From the NCBI RefSeq assembly GCF_018304945.1, contig NZ_JAGQEE010000001.1:434001-498000 (forward strand): 64,000 bases of DNA, read 5' to 3'. A program made the position numbers and the translations under genes. Shown here one piece after another: positions 1 through 8,729 of this stretch (position 1 is its first letter; every line of letters begins with the position of its first letter). Origin of the DNA: Collimonas humicola. GTDB lineage: Bacteria > Pseudomonadota > Gammaproteobacteria > Burkholderiales > Burkholderiaceae_D. A model generated the notes under the pieces. It was not told where the DNA came from and searched no databases. It saw only the letters and a program-made list of their open reading frames with translations.

Positions 1-350
1 ATGCGGCTGGCCTGATGGGCATCAACACCAGCATGGTGATCACCTTTTCCTATGCGCTGTCGTCGGCCACGGCGGCTTTTGCCGGCGTGCTGGTGGCGCC
101 GCTGACGCTGACCGGGGCAACCATGGGCACCTCGCTCGGCCTCAAGGCGTTCGCTGTGGCGATCATCGGCGGCCTCACATCCGGCATGGGGGCGATTGTC
201 GGCGGCCTGATCCTGGGCGTTGCCGAGACCCTGACCGGATTCTATATTTCGACCGGCTACAAGGAAGTGCCTGGCCTGGTGCTGCTGTTGCTGGTGCTGG
301 CGATCAAGCCGGCCGGACTGTTCGGCAAGACTGCCATCAAGAAGGTGTGA
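1..350 (+). CDS. livH: Branched-chain amino acid ABC transporter permease, C-terminal part (5' end outside window)
   Basis: Inner-membrane permease of a Liv/HAAT-type ABC importer. The open frame enters from the left edge (codons in phase from base 3) and reads AAGLMGINTSMVI, the conserved loop of LivH proteins, followed by hydrophobic helices and a short basic tail (KTAIKKV). About 115 residues of the usual ~290 are visible. Its TGA (348-350) overlaps the possible GTG start of the next gene, so translation is probably coupled within a livHMGF-type operon. The substrate cannot be told from this fragment; Liv family members also carry amides or urea. Confidence 0.9.
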   Translation, partial: AAGLMGINTSMVITFSYALSSATAAFAGVLVAPLTLTGATMGTSLGLKAFAVAIIGGLTSGMGAIVGGLILGVAETLTGFYISTGYKEVPGLVLLLLVLAIKPAGLFGKTAIKKV

Positions 351-2350
351 AGATGAGTAAAAAGTTATTCGCACTGTCGATCGCGGGCATCTTGCTGCTG
401 CTGGCGTTTCCGCAAGTTATCCCGAATCCGTATTACATCCACCTGGCGGAAACCATCCTGATCTACGCCATCCTGCTGTTCGGGCTGGATATCGTGGTCG
501 GCTATACCGGCCAGGTGTCGCTGGGCCATGCCGGCCTGTTCGGCATCGGTTCCTATACCACCGGCGTGCTGGTGTTCAAGCTGGGCTGGCCGTTCCTGAT
601 CGCCGCCCCGGCCAGCCTGGCCGTGACCGCCTTGTTCGGCGCCATCCTGGCCTTGCCTGCGCTGCGCGTAACGGGGCCTTACCTGGCCATGGTGACGCTG
701 GCGTTCGGCACCATCATCCAGATCCTGATCAATGAAATGAGTTTCCTGACAGAGGGGCCGATGGGGATCAAGCTGACCAAGCCTGAGTTCTTCGGCCACC
801 GCCTCAGCGAAGTCGGTTACTTCTACCTGGTGGCGGTCCTGATGGTGCTGTCGCTGATCGTGATCCACCGTATCGTCAAATCGTATCTCGGGCGCGCCTT
901 CCAGGCGCTGCGCGACAGCCCGATTGCTTCGGACTGCATGGGGGTCTCGGTGTACCGCTACAAAGTGATCGCGTTCGTGATCAGCGCCGCGCTGGCCGGC
1001 CTGGCTGGCAGCCTGTATGCCTATTCGGAAGAATATATCTCCCCGAACACCTACAACTTCGAGCTGACCATCCTGTTCCTGCTGGCGGTGATCATGGGCG
1101 GCCGCAAGAGCCGCATCGGTTCGCTGCTGGGTGCGCTGATCGTGGTCATGCTGCCGAGCCTGCTGGCCGATATCGAACTGTTCCGCCAGATCGCTACGGC
1201 GGCGGCCGTGATCGGCGTGCTGGCAAGCGCCTTCCTGCTGTGGAAAAAGCGCAAGACCTTGCGCGAACTGGCGGTGCCCCTGGCCGCGACTGTCGGCATG
1301 GCGTTATTTTCCTATCGACTGGAAAACATCACCGATTGGCGCTTGACGATCTTCGGCGTAATGACGCTGTTCGTTGTGTATTACCTGCAGGACGGGATTG
1401 TCGGCTTTGCCCGCAATCTCCTTGGGTACAAAGCGACGGCAAACGACCATCCGGCCAGCGTTGCCGCCCAGCCTGGACAGGCTTGGGGGCCAATGGTCGG
1501 CGGCAGCGCTGTCGGCAGCACGCTGCTTAGCGGCCGGAAAATCCTGATGCAGTTCGGCGGCCTCAAGGCCTTGAATGAAGTCAACCTGGATATCGTCAAA
1601 GGCAGTGTGCATGGCCTGATCGGGCCGAACGGTTCCGGCAAGAGCACCATGATGAACGTCCTCACCGGCATCTACAAGCCGACTGCAGGCATGGTCGAGT
1701 TCAACGGCAAGACGATTTCAGGTACCACGCCGGCGGCGATTGCCCTGGGCGGCGTCGCCCGCACTTTCCAGAATGTGCAGCTGTTCGGCGAAATGAGCGC
1801 CACCGAAAATGTCCTGGTCGGCCTGCATCACACCTTCCGCAGCAATGTGCTGGACGTGATCTTCCACACGCCGCGCTACCGGCGCGAAGAGCTGCAGGCG
1901 CGGCAGCGCGCCGCCAGCATCCTGGAATTCGTCGGCCTCGGTGAACTGGCCGGCGAAGAGGCGCGCAACCTGCCTTACGGCAAGCAGCGCCTGCTGGAAA
2001 TCGGCCGCGCGCTCGGCTTGAATCCGGAACTGCTGTTGCTGGATGAACCGGCAGCCGGCCTGACCGCGCCCGACATCAAGGAGCTGATTGCGATCATCCA
2101 CAAGATCCGCCAGCACGGCATCACGATTATCCTGATCGAACACCATATGGATGTGGTGATGTCGATTTCCGATACGGTAACAGTGTTGGATTTCGGCCAG
2201 AAAATCGCCGAAGGCAAGCCGGCGGCGGTGCAAAGCGATGCCAAGGTGATCGAAGCCTATCTCGGCGGCAGTGCCGGCGATGACGCTGGCAGCGCTGCAG
2301 TTGCAGCCGAAGCCGGTGCGCCATCCACTTCCAAACCAGCGGAGATATAA
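347..2350 (+). CDS. Fused LivM permease / LivG ATPase of a branched-chain amino acid ABC transporter
   Basis: A single 667-residue chain joins the second permease subunit to one ATPase subunit of a Liv-type importer. Residues ~1-300 are a LivM permease with the motif GYTGQVSLGHAGLFGIG near residue 55. Residues ~300-390 hold extra hydrophobic segments and a linker rich in Ala/Gly/Pro. Residues ~395-645 are an ABC ATPase: Walker A GPNGSGKST near 426, a degenerate signature LPYGKQR near 543, Walker B LLLLDEP near 563, then the switch histidine in IEHHM. The start is either GTG 347, overlapping the livH stop, or ATG 353. livF follows after one base. The C-terminal tail is low complexity. Such fusions occur in some Burkholderiales; here the frame is continuous and needs no frameshift. 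Confidence 0.92.
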   Translation: MKMSKKLFALSIAGILLLLAFPQVIPNPYYIHLAETILIYAILLFGLDIVVGYTGQVSLGHAGLFGIGSYTTGVLVFKLGWPFLIAAPASLAVTALFGAILALPALRVTGPYLAMVTLAFGTIIQILINEMSFLTEGPMGIKLTKPEFFGHRLSEVGYFYLVAVLMVLSLIVIHRIVKSYLGRAFQALRDSPIASDCMGVSVYRYKVIAFVISAALAGLAGSLYAYSEEYISPNTYNFELTILFLLAVIMGGRKSRIGSLLGALIVVMLPSLLADIELFRQIATAAAVIGVLASAFLLWKKRKTLRELAVPLAATVGMALFSYRLENITDWRLTIFGVMTLFVVYYLQDGIVGFARNLLGYKATANDHPASVAAQPGQAWGPMVGGSAVGSTLLSGRKILMQFGGLKALNEVNLDIVKGSVHGLIGPNGSGKSTMMNVLTGIYKPTAGMVEFNGKTISGTTPAAIALGGVARTFQNVQLFGEMSATENVLVGLHHTFRSNVLDVIFHTPRYRREELQARQRAASILEFVGLGELAGEEARNLPYGKQRLLEIGRALGLNPELLLLDEPAAGLTAPDIKELIAIIHKIRQHGITIILIEHHMDVVMSISDTVTVLDFGQKIAEGKPAAVQSDAKVIEAYLGGSAGDDAGSAAVAAEAGAPSTSKPAEI

Positions 2351-2351
2351 G

Positions 2352-3077
2352 ATGCTCTCGATTTCCAATTTGCATGCGGCCTACGGCAAGGTTGAAGTGC
2401 TGCACGGTATTTCGCTGGATGTGCCGAAAGGCAAAGTGGTGACCCTGATCGGCTCCAACGGCGCCGGCAAGACCACCACCATGCGCGCCATCTCCGGCAT
2501 GATCAAGGCCAAGTCCGGCAGCGTCACCCTGGCTGGGGTCGATGTGACCGGCCTGGCTTCGCACAAGATCGCCCGCGCCGGCCTGGCGCATTCGCCTGAA
2601 GGGCGGCGTGTGTTCGCCACCATGAGCGTGGTCGACAACCTGCTGCTGGGCGCCTTTCCGCGCTTCACCCGCATGCGTCCGCGCGGCGACATCAAGCTCG
2701 ACCTGGAGCGGGCGCTGGAACTGTTTCCGCGTTTGAAAGAGCGCCAAGGCCAGCTGGCCGGCACCTTGTCCGGCGGCGAGCAGCAGATGCTGGCGATGGC
2801 GCGCGCGGTCATGCTCAATCCTGAAGTGATACTGCTCGACGAACCTTCGATGGGGCTGGCGCCTATCCTGGTGGAAGAAGTGTTCCGCATCATTTCCCGG
2901 CTCAAGGCGGAGGGCGTCACCATGCTGCTGGTGGAGCAGTTCGCAGCCGCCGCCCTGAATGTCGCCGATTACGGCTACGTGCTGGAAAATGGACGGATTT
3001 CCGTGCATGGCCCGGCCGAGAAACTGCAGAACGATCCTGCAGTCAAGGCGGCGTATCTGGGCGGCGCTCAGCACTGA
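2352..3077 (+). CDS. livF: Branched-chain amino acid ABC transporter ATP-binding protein LivF
   Basis: Second ATPase of the Liv importer, 241 residues. It has Walker A GSNGAGKTT, the signature LSGGEQQM, Walker B ILLDEPSMGLAP and the terminal LGGAQH typical of LivF. The ATG at 2352 lies one base after the TAA of the livM-livG fusion; the frame is open further upstream, but that stretch is the neighbour's own coding sequence and is rejected as part of livF. This is the last gene of the operon. No clear terminator follows, and a 194-bp gap precedes the next gene. Confidence 0.95.
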   Translation: MLSISNLHAAYGKVEVLHGISLDVPKGKVVTLIGSNGAGKTTTMRAISGMIKAKSGSVTLAGVDVTGLASHKIARAGLAHSPEGRRVFATMSVVDNLLLGAFPRFTRMRPRGDIKLDLERALELFPRLKERQGQLAGTLSGGEQQMLAMARAVMLNPEVILLDEPSMGLAPILVEEVFRIISRLKAEGVTMLLVEQFAAAALNVADYGYVLENGRISVHGPAEKLQNDPAVKAAYLGGAQH

Positions 3078-3160
3078 ATCGGTGCAATATATTGACGCTT
3101 GGAAATTAATGTTGATTGACAGTCATTTTGCGTGAGTTATATGCCACTAATGGCTTGAAC

Positions 3161-3176
3161 ACTAACCTGGTTTAGT
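3161..3176. promoter_or_regulatory. Imperfect 16-bp inverted repeat upstream of the N-acyl amino acid synthase
   Basis: ACTAACCTGGTTTAGT is a near-palindrome ~96 bases before the likely start at 3272. It lies in the only non-coding gap between livF and this gene, so it could be an operator. No known regulator consensus is matched convincingly. This is a visual observation only. Confidence 0.2.
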
Positions 3177-3271
3177 TTTCTACAGTGCACTGAACGTGAG
3201 AATCTGGCAATACCGTAATGCAATACGTGCATAAAACGGCCAACCATGTTTTCTACTTCGGAGCATTCAAC

Positions 3272-4057
3272 ATGAAACACGACCATACAGTCATCACGTC
3301 CGGCCACGTCAACGACTACAGCACGCAGCCATCATCGCCTTCAAAATCCGCAATGGCAGCGCTGCGCGAGCAGCGCTTGCCGTTTACTATCCGCATCGTG
3401 AATGACGAACAGGCTTTGCAGAAAGCGGTCAGGATCCGGCATGCGGCCTACAGCCGCCACCTGCCGGAACTGGCCCGCAACCTGTCGCAGTTCGAACCGG
3501 CAGACCTGGCTCAGGATACGATCATCCTGTTGGCGGAGTCCAAGCTCGACGGCTCGTCTTTAGGTACGATGCGCATCCAGACCAATCATGACCAGCCCCT
3601 GGTGCTGGAACAGTCGGTGACCTTGCCGGCGTGGCTGCGGGGGCAGCGCCTGGCGGAAGCGACACGTTTGGGCGTAACTCCAGGGCAGGTCGGCAAGATG
3701 GTGAAAACCTTGCTGTTCAAAGCTTATTTTCTGTACTGTGTAGAAAATGAGATCGACTGGATGGTGATCACAGCGCGCTCGCCCCTGGACCGGCAATATG
3801 ACGCCTTGCTGTTTCAGGATGTCTTTGCCGGCGGCCAGTTCATCCCCATGCAGCACGTCGGCATGCTGCCTCACCGCGTCATGGCGTTCGAAGTCGCGAC
3901 TGCCAAGGCGCGCTGGAGCGCCGCCGTCCATCCGCTGTTTTCCTTGATGTTTGAAATGCGCCATGCGGATTTGATGCTGGATCAACCCCCCGATTTCCTG
4001 GCAGCCTCTCAATCTGCTCCCAGCCGCGGCGACCTTCACGGCAGAGGGAAGGGATAA
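3272..4057 (+). CDS. FeeM-like N-acyl amino acid synthase (GNAT-fold acyltransferase)
   Basis: Predicted cytosolic acyltransferase that joins a fatty acyl group to an amino acid, as in the FeeM family, whose fold resembles acyl-homoserine-lactone synthases. Family features visible are the early VRIRHAAYSRHLP block, the central EATRLGVTPG strand-loop, and the region around MVITARSPLDRQYDALLF. The protein is 261 residues from ATG 3272, which has GGAG 8 bases upstream; the frame also allows ATG 3218, giving 279 residues but without a good ribosome site. It stands alone between livF and a c-di-GMP protein. No cognate acyl carrier protein is adjacent. The product and amino acid are unknown. Confidence 0.75.
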   Translation: MKHDHTVITSGHVNDYSTQPSSPSKSAMAALREQRLPFTIRIVNDEQALQKAVRIRHAAYSRHLPELARNLSQFEPADLAQDTIILLAESKLDGSSLGTMRIQTNHDQPLVLEQSVTLPAWLRGQRLAEATRLGVTPGQVGKMVKTLLFKAYFLYCVENEIDWMVITARSPLDRQYDALLFQDVFAGGQFIPMQHVGMLPHRVMAFEVATAKARWSAAVHPLFSLMFEMRHADLMLDQPPDFLAASQSAPSRGDLHGRGKG

Positions 4058-4105
4058 TCATGGGCTGGAATAGTCATATAGTTCAGTATTGTTAAAATAT
4101 GATAA

Positions 4106-4173
4106 TGAGAGGGTGTTATTGTTGTTGAAAAAAAATAATGTGGCTTTTTTTACAGTACAGTAGAACCCTCTCA
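4106..4173. promoter_or_regulatory. Long inverted repeat before the GGDEF/EAL gene
   Basis: TGAGAGGGT (4106-4114) and ACCCTCTCA (4165-4173) are perfect 9-bp complements. The intervening 50 bases contain a run of eight A and a run of seven T that can also pair. The structure ends 13 bases before the ATG at 4187, so in the mRNA it would sit next to the ribosome-binding region. It could equally act as a poor terminator for the gene upstream. No riboswitch class is recognised. Confidence 0.3.
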
Positions 4174-4186
4174 CTCTACGGACGCG

Positions 4187-7162
4187 ATGTTTATGTGGCT
4201 ATTCCATGCCGATACGCCGAAAAAAAATACCGACAACCTTAAGCCGCGGGATTGGCTGGGTTTCTATTTTTCGGTTGTATTGGTGCCAGCTCTGGTTATC
4301 TTGTTGACGATCCTTGCGTTCGGGACGCTTGATAGCCATTTCGGGCATAAGGATCCGGCTTCGTCGCCGTTACGGGTGCTGAGCGACCCGGAGCAGAGCT
4401 TGCAGCCGGAACAGGCATTGCAGAAACTGACAGGCGCCCCCCAAAAGACTTATCAAAACACGCAATTGCTGGAAACGCCATTCTGGTTTTCCTTCGTCGT
4501 GCTGCCGGCCGCCGATTCCGGTGCGGTGGAAGTAGAACTGCCTTCGCGCCACGCGCAGCAGGTGAGCTGCTGGGAAGACGAGGGCCGGCGTTTGCTTGGG
4601 AGCGGCAGCCGTTCCGGTGCCGATGGCCAGGTCAGGGCTGAGAAGACCGGATTCATCTTGTCGCTGGCGGCGCAGGCTCTGCCTGCGACGGTGCTGTGCC
4701 GTGGCGTGTTTTCCGGCCCGGCGCGAATTTCTGTGCGTCAATGGAGCGCTCCGGATTTCGAACAATCGCAAAAGGAATTTTATCGCGGCATAGGCTTGAT
4801 GGAAGGCGGCCTGCTGACCCTGACCCTGTTCGTGCTGGTGGCGGCGCTGATCAACCGCGAGTGGATGTATGTCCTGTTTGCCGTCTGGCTGCTGGGCAAT
4901 CTGCGGCTGGGCGCCAATGCCATGGGGTGGGACGCCCATTGGCTGATATGGACGATTCCCAACCAGTGGCTGCCATGGCTGCGCAAACTGACTTTCGCCA
5001 CTTATTACATCGTGACGTTCACTTTGTTCGGCAGGCTGTTCCAGAATGAGTTGAAACAGGTAGGCTTCGTTTTCCTGCAGAACGTCTTGCGCTGGCTTGG
5101 CGGGCTGCTGCTGGTCGCCGCCTTATTGCTGTCCTACCAGCGGTTCTTGCCGGTGCTGTGGTGCTGGACCGTGGTCGGCATACTCATATTGATCTTCCTG
5201 CTGGCGCGCATCGTCTGGAAAGCCCGCACCCGTGCCGTGCTGTGGTATTGCGCATCCATGTTTGTCGTGCTGTTCACGCGGGTCGATGAGGTGGTCGCCG
5301 CCGCATTCGGCATCAAAACGCTGGATGAAGTCCCCAATAACGTGATCGTGGCCTTGCTGTCGAGCCTGATGGCGTCGTTTGCCTTCGCCGAACAGATGCG
5401 CGCCGGAAAACGCGAGCTGGCCCTGGCCCAGGCAGAATTGCGCACCACTTACGAGGTCACGCCCATCGGCTTGTTTACGCTTTCGGCCGACGGCAGCTTT
5501 GTGCGCACCAATCCGGCACTGGAGAAAATACTCGGCCACGATGCCGGAACCCCATGGCTGAAGAAATGGGACGACTATTTCGAACCCGGCGCACATAACA
5601 AGCTGTGGCATATCGTGTCCGGCAAGGGCGGCAATGAAACCGAGCTGCACGGGATTACCGGCGCCGGCGGCCTGGCCAGCACCTATCTGGTCACCGCTAC
5701 CTTCGCCAATGGCCGTATCGAAGGTTCGCTGCAAGACATTAGCGACCGTTCCAACGCTGTAGAACGCCTGCGTTTCCTGGCCGAGCACGATCCCCTGACC
5801 GGCGTGCTGAACCGGCGCGGCATCGAGATCATGCTGCAGCAAGCCATCGAGCGTCAGTGCGACGACCGGCCCCTGGCCCTGGCTTATCTGGACCTGGACC
5901 GCTTCAAGCTGATCAACGATCTGTTCGGTCATCAGTCCGGCGACGAGGTCTTGAAGCAGCTGTGCGAGCGGGTCGAGTTGTCGCTGGGCGAGGGCAACCA
6001 TATCGGCCGCATCGGCGGCGACGAATTCATCATCCTGTTCCAGGATGTGGGGATCGGCGCCGCTACGGAAATCTGTTCCGCCATCATCCAGAAAATCAGC
6101 TACCAGTCTTATCACATCGGCGCACGCGCATTCCAGGTCAAGGGCTCGATCGGGCTGGTCGAGGTGGATGCCGGCATGCGCGTGCAGGACGCCATTTCCG
6201 CTGCCGACCGCGCCTGCCGGGAGGCCAAGAAGGCCCATAACGAACATATCGTGGTGTATCACAAGAACGCGCCGGTGTTCCGCGAGCGGCTGGAAGAGCT
6301 CAGCCTGATCGAAAGGCTGGGCGGGGAATTCCTGCCTTCCGGCCTGTTTGTCGAAATGCAGCCGATCATGTCGCTGCAGCACCCGGAAGAGTCGCTGAAT
6401 TTTGAGGTCCTGCTCAGGTTGCGCGATGCGGACAACAAGGTGGTGCCGGCGACCCGGGTGATCGCGGCGGCGGAGGAAAACGGCAGCATCGCGGTGATCG
6501 ACCGCTGGGTCATGGCGACCGTGCTGGAGTGGCTGGACCAGCACCAGGCACGGCTGCCGCTGACCAAGTTCGTGTGCGTGAATTTGAGCGGAGCTTCGCT
6601 CAACGATGAGAAATTCATCCAGGATCTGTTCGTGATCCTGGAAAAGCATCTGCAGGTGGTGCCTTTGCTGTGCATCGAAGTCACGGAAAGCGTAGCGCTG
6701 CACGATCTCGACCACACCAGCCGCATCATCGAACGGCTGCAGGCGCTGGGCGCCAAGGTGGCGCTGGACGATTTCGGCGCCGGCTATACCTCCTTTACCT
6801 ACCTGAAGAGCTTATCGGCGGATGCGCTGAAAATCGATGGCGCATTCATTCAAAGCATGAACAAGCATCCCGCCAATGAAGCGATCGTGGAAGCAATCGT
6901 CGAGCTGGCCCGCAATCTTGGCATGAAAAGCATCGCCGAGTGGGTGGAAGACTGCGCCATGATAGAAGCGCTGGCCAAGCTGGGGGTCGACTACGTGCAG
7001 GGATTTATCGTGGCCAAGCCACAATCGCCTGACGCCATCCTGCTGGCGCGCTCCGCCGCCAGTTTCATTGTGGATCCGGACGTCGCGCGCTTCGTCGCCG
7101 AGCGCCGCAGCGGCGCTGCCGAAACGGCGGAAAGCGGCAAGTGGTCTTCAAACCTGCATTGA
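4187..7162 (+). CDS. Membrane-bound GGDEF/EAL protein with 7TM sensor and PAS domain
   Basis: Cyclic-di-GMP turnover protein, 991 residues. The order is a transmembrane helix (~24-46), a periplasmic domain (~47-200), a 7TM block resembling 7TMR-DISM (~205-400), a PAS-like domain (~420-525), GGDEF (~530-690) and EAL (~700-960). The cyclase motif is intact (GGDEF at 610-614). The inhibitory RxxD site five residues before it is absent (GEGNH instead). The EAL motif reads EVL (740-742), but later catalytic elements remain: CVNLSG, EVTES, DDFGAG and LKIDGAFI. Both activities are therefore possible. No partner gene is adjacent apart from the N-acyl amino acid synthase upstream. An upstream inverted repeat may affect its translation. 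Confidence 0.93.
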   Translation: MFMWLFHADTPKKNTDNLKPRDWLGFYFSVVLVPALVILLTILAFGTLDSHFGHKDPASSPLRVLSDPEQSLQPEQALQKLTGAPQKTYQNTQLLETPFWFSFVVLPAADSGAVEVELPSRHAQQVSCWEDEGRRLLGSGSRSGADGQVRAEKTGFILSLAAQALPATVLCRGVFSGPARISVRQWSAPDFEQSQKEFYRGIGLMEGGLLTLTLFVLVAALINREWMYVLFAVWLLGNLRLGANAMGWDAHWLIWTIPNQWLPWLRKLTFATYYIVTFTLFGRLFQNELKQVGFVFLQNVLRWLGGLLLVAALLLSYQRFLPVLWCWTVVGILILIFLLARIVWKARTRAVLWYCASMFVVLFTRVDEVVAAAFGIKTLDEVPNNVIVALLSSLMASFAFAEQMRAGKRELALAQAELRTTYEVTPIGLFTLSADGSFVRTNPALEKILGHDAGTPWLKKWDDYFEPGAHNKLWHIVSGKGGNETELHGITGAGGLASTYLVTATFANGRIEGSLQDISDRSNAVERLRFLAEHDPLTGVLNRRGIEIMLQQAIERQCDDRPLALAYLDLDRFKLINDLFGHQSGDEVLKQLCERVELSLGEGNHIGRIGGDEFIILFQDVGIGAATEICSAIIQKISYQSYHIGARAFQVKGSIGLVEVDAGMRVQDAISAADRACREAKKAHNEHIVVYHKNAPVFRERLEELSLIERLGGEFLPSGLFVEMQPIMSLQHPEESLNFEVLLRLRDADNKVVPATRVIAAAEENGSIAVIDRWVMATVLEWLDQHQARLPLTKFVCVNLSGASLNDEKFIQDLFVILEKHLQVVPLLCIEVTESVALHDLDHTSRIIERLQALGAKVALDDFGAGYTSFTYLKSLSADALKIDGAFIQSMNKHPANEAIVEAIVELARNLGMKSIAEWVEDCAMIEALAKLGVDYVQGFIVAKPQSPDAILLARSAASFIVDPDVARFVAERRSGAAETAESGKWSSNLH

Positions 7163-7256
7163 GGACAGGGCAGGTGATGAGGCCAAGGTCTGGCTGGTTT
7201 AAAATGCTGTCCCGGGGCCGCTGCCGCTGCCCGAAAATGTTTGACGTTGGAGATGC

Positions 7257-7856
7257 ATGACTGCTGCAATTTCTGGTTTTTCCCTTTCCCTGTCGCTGAT
7301 CCTGGCGATCGGTTCGCAAAATGCCTTTGTCCTCAAGCAGGGATTGAAGCGCGAGCATGTGTTCTGGGTCTGCCTGACTTGCGCGGTTTCGGACGCCGTC
7401 CTGATACTGCTGGGCGTGACCGGCCTGGCGATCGTCATCCAGCAAGCGCCGTGGCTGACCAGCGCGATGCGCTACGGCGGCGCGGCCTTCCTGTTCCTGT
7501 ATGGCGCCAGAAGCTTCTACACCGCCTGGAAATCCTCGGCGGTGCTGGAGCAGGCTGACAATGGCGCAGCTGCCTTGCTGCCAACCTTGCTGACGTGCGC
7601 GGCGCTGACCTGGCTCAATCCGCACGTCTACCTGGATACGGTATTGCTGATCGGTTCCATCTCGACCCAGTTCCCGGACGACAAGGTAGGATTCGCCGGC
7701 GGCGCCATGCTGGCTTCGCTGGTGTTCTTTTTTGCGCTCGGCTACGGCGCCGCCTTGCTGCGCCCCATCTTCGCCAAGCCGGTCTCCTGGCGCATATTGG
7801 AAGTCGTGGTCGGTCTTACCATGTGGACGATTGCGTATAAATTGCTGACCGAGTAA
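7257..7856 (+). CDS. LysE/ArgO-family basic amino acid exporter
   Basis: Inner-membrane amino acid exporter, 199 residues with about six hydrophobic helices. Diagnostic features are the N-terminal LILAIGSQNAFVLKQG and the central TWLNPHVYLDTVLLIG, both typical of LysE/ArgO rather than RhtB proteins. It likely exports arginine or lysine. The gene is monocistronic, with ~95 bases before and 114 after. No LysR-type ArgP/LysG regulator is adjacent. Confidence 0.9.
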   Translation: MTAAISGFSLSLSLILAIGSQNAFVLKQGLKREHVFWVCLTCAVSDAVLILLGVTGLAIVIQQAPWLTSAMRYGGAAFLFLYGARSFYTAWKSSAVLEQADNGAAALLPTLLTCAALTWLNPHVYLDTVLLIGSISTQFPDDKVGFAGGAMLASLVFFFALGYGAALLRPIFAKPVSWRILEVVVGLTMWTIAYKLLTE

Positions 7857-7970
7857 ACCTGCGGCCAGAGGCAGCGCCGCGCCAAGAATGTAAAATGACG
7901 GATTGGCCGCGGCACCGGCGTTGCAGGAGCGCACGGCATTCATTCATATCAGACAGAGAGCAGAGATCCC

Positions 7971-8282
7971 ATGAGCGCGACCCTCAAACACATCGTATTG
8001 TGGAAATTGAAAGACCACGCCGAAGGCGCCGACAAGGCCAGCAATGCGCTGAAACTCAAGGCCCTGCTGGATAGCTGCGCCGGTATCGTGCCTGGCATGA
8101 TCAAGTTCGAAGCAGTCGTGGCCCAGCCGGGCCTGGAAGCGACTTATGACGTTTTGCTGAATTCCGAATTCGAGTCGCAGGCGGCATTGGACGCCTACCA
8201 GAATCATTCGGCCCACGTCGCCATCAAGCCCTTCTTCGGCGCGGTGCGCGAAGCGCGCCAATGCATGGATTACCTGAGCTGA
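7971..8282 (+). CDS. Dabb (stress-responsive alpha/beta barrel) domain protein
   Basis: Small cytosolic ferredoxin-like protein of 103 residues. It begins MSATLKHIVLWKLKD, the typical Dabb opening, and has the later YDVLLNSEF and YQNHSAHVAIKPF elements. A purine-rich AGAGAGCAGAGA stretch upstream can serve as ribosome site. It starts a run of three small plus-strand genes: the thioesterase is 9 bases downstream, then an acetyltransferase. The exact function of Dabb proteins in bacteria is poorly known. Confidence 0.85.
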   Translation: MSATLKHIVLWKLKDHAEGADKASNALKLKALLDSCAGIVPGMIKFEAVVAQPGLEATYDVLLNSEFESQAALDAYQNHSAHVAIKPFFGAVREARQCMDYLS

Positions 8283-8291
8283 GCGGCCGTC

Positions 8292-8720
8292 ATGTTTCCT
8301 TCCCACGTTTTCCCGATCGATAATCCCTTCCTGACTTATCTCGGCGTTGAATTCGTCGAGATGGGCGAGGGCGCGGCCGAGCTGGCCCTGACCTTGCAGC
8401 CGCATCACATGAACAGCTGGCAGGTGACCCATGGCGGGGTGTCGATGACCATGCTGGACGTGGTGATGGCGCTGGCCGGCCGTTCGCTTTATCCGCAAGC
8501 CGAAGCGGCCGTCACGGTGGAAATGAAAACCAGCTTCCTGCAACCTGCGGGGCGCACCGGCGCGCGGCTCGTGGCCAAGGGGCGGGCCTTCCATCAATCC
8601 ACCACCATGTGCTTTTGCGACGCCGAGCTGTGGCACGGCGACCACCTGGTGGCAAAGGCGATGGGCACCTTCAAGTATCTCAGGCACAACCGGGCGGCAC
8701 TCAAGATCAAGCCGGGCTGA
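8292..8720 (+). CDS. PaaI-family hotdog thioesterase
   Basis: Acyl-CoA thioesterase of the 4HBT/PaaI hotdog fold, 142 residues. The N-terminal FPIDNPFLTYLGVEFVEMGEG and the active-site segment HMNSWQVTHGGVSMTMLD fit the family, followed by the strand KTSFLQPA. It is packed between the Dabb gene (9 bases) and an acetyltransferase gene (9 bases), so it is probably co-transcribed. The substrate is unknown. Confidence 0.88.
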   Translation: MFPSHVFPIDNPFLTYLGVEFVEMGEGAAELALTLQPHHMNSWQVTHGGVSMTMLDVVMALAGRSLYPQAEAAVTVEMKTSFLQPAGRTGARLVAKGRAFHQSTTMCFCDAELWHGDHLVAKAMGTFKYLRHNRAALKIKPG

Positions 8721-8729
8721 AAGCAAACC

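Noticed and set aside
3161-3200. A lux-box-like operator before the N-acyl amino acid synthase
   Set aside because: The ACCTG half-site has no matching second half at lux-box spacing and no luxR/luxI-type gene is nearby.
4081-4186. A c-di-GMP riboswitch before the GGDEF/EAL gene
   Set aside because: There is an inverted repeat, but none of the conserved class I or II aptamer sequence blocks is visible.
5123-6715. 530-codon open frame on the minus strand
   Set aside because: It lies wholly opposite the GGDEF/EAL gene. Its Gln/His/Asp-rich composition is the usual antisense shadow of a high-GC gene and matches no family.
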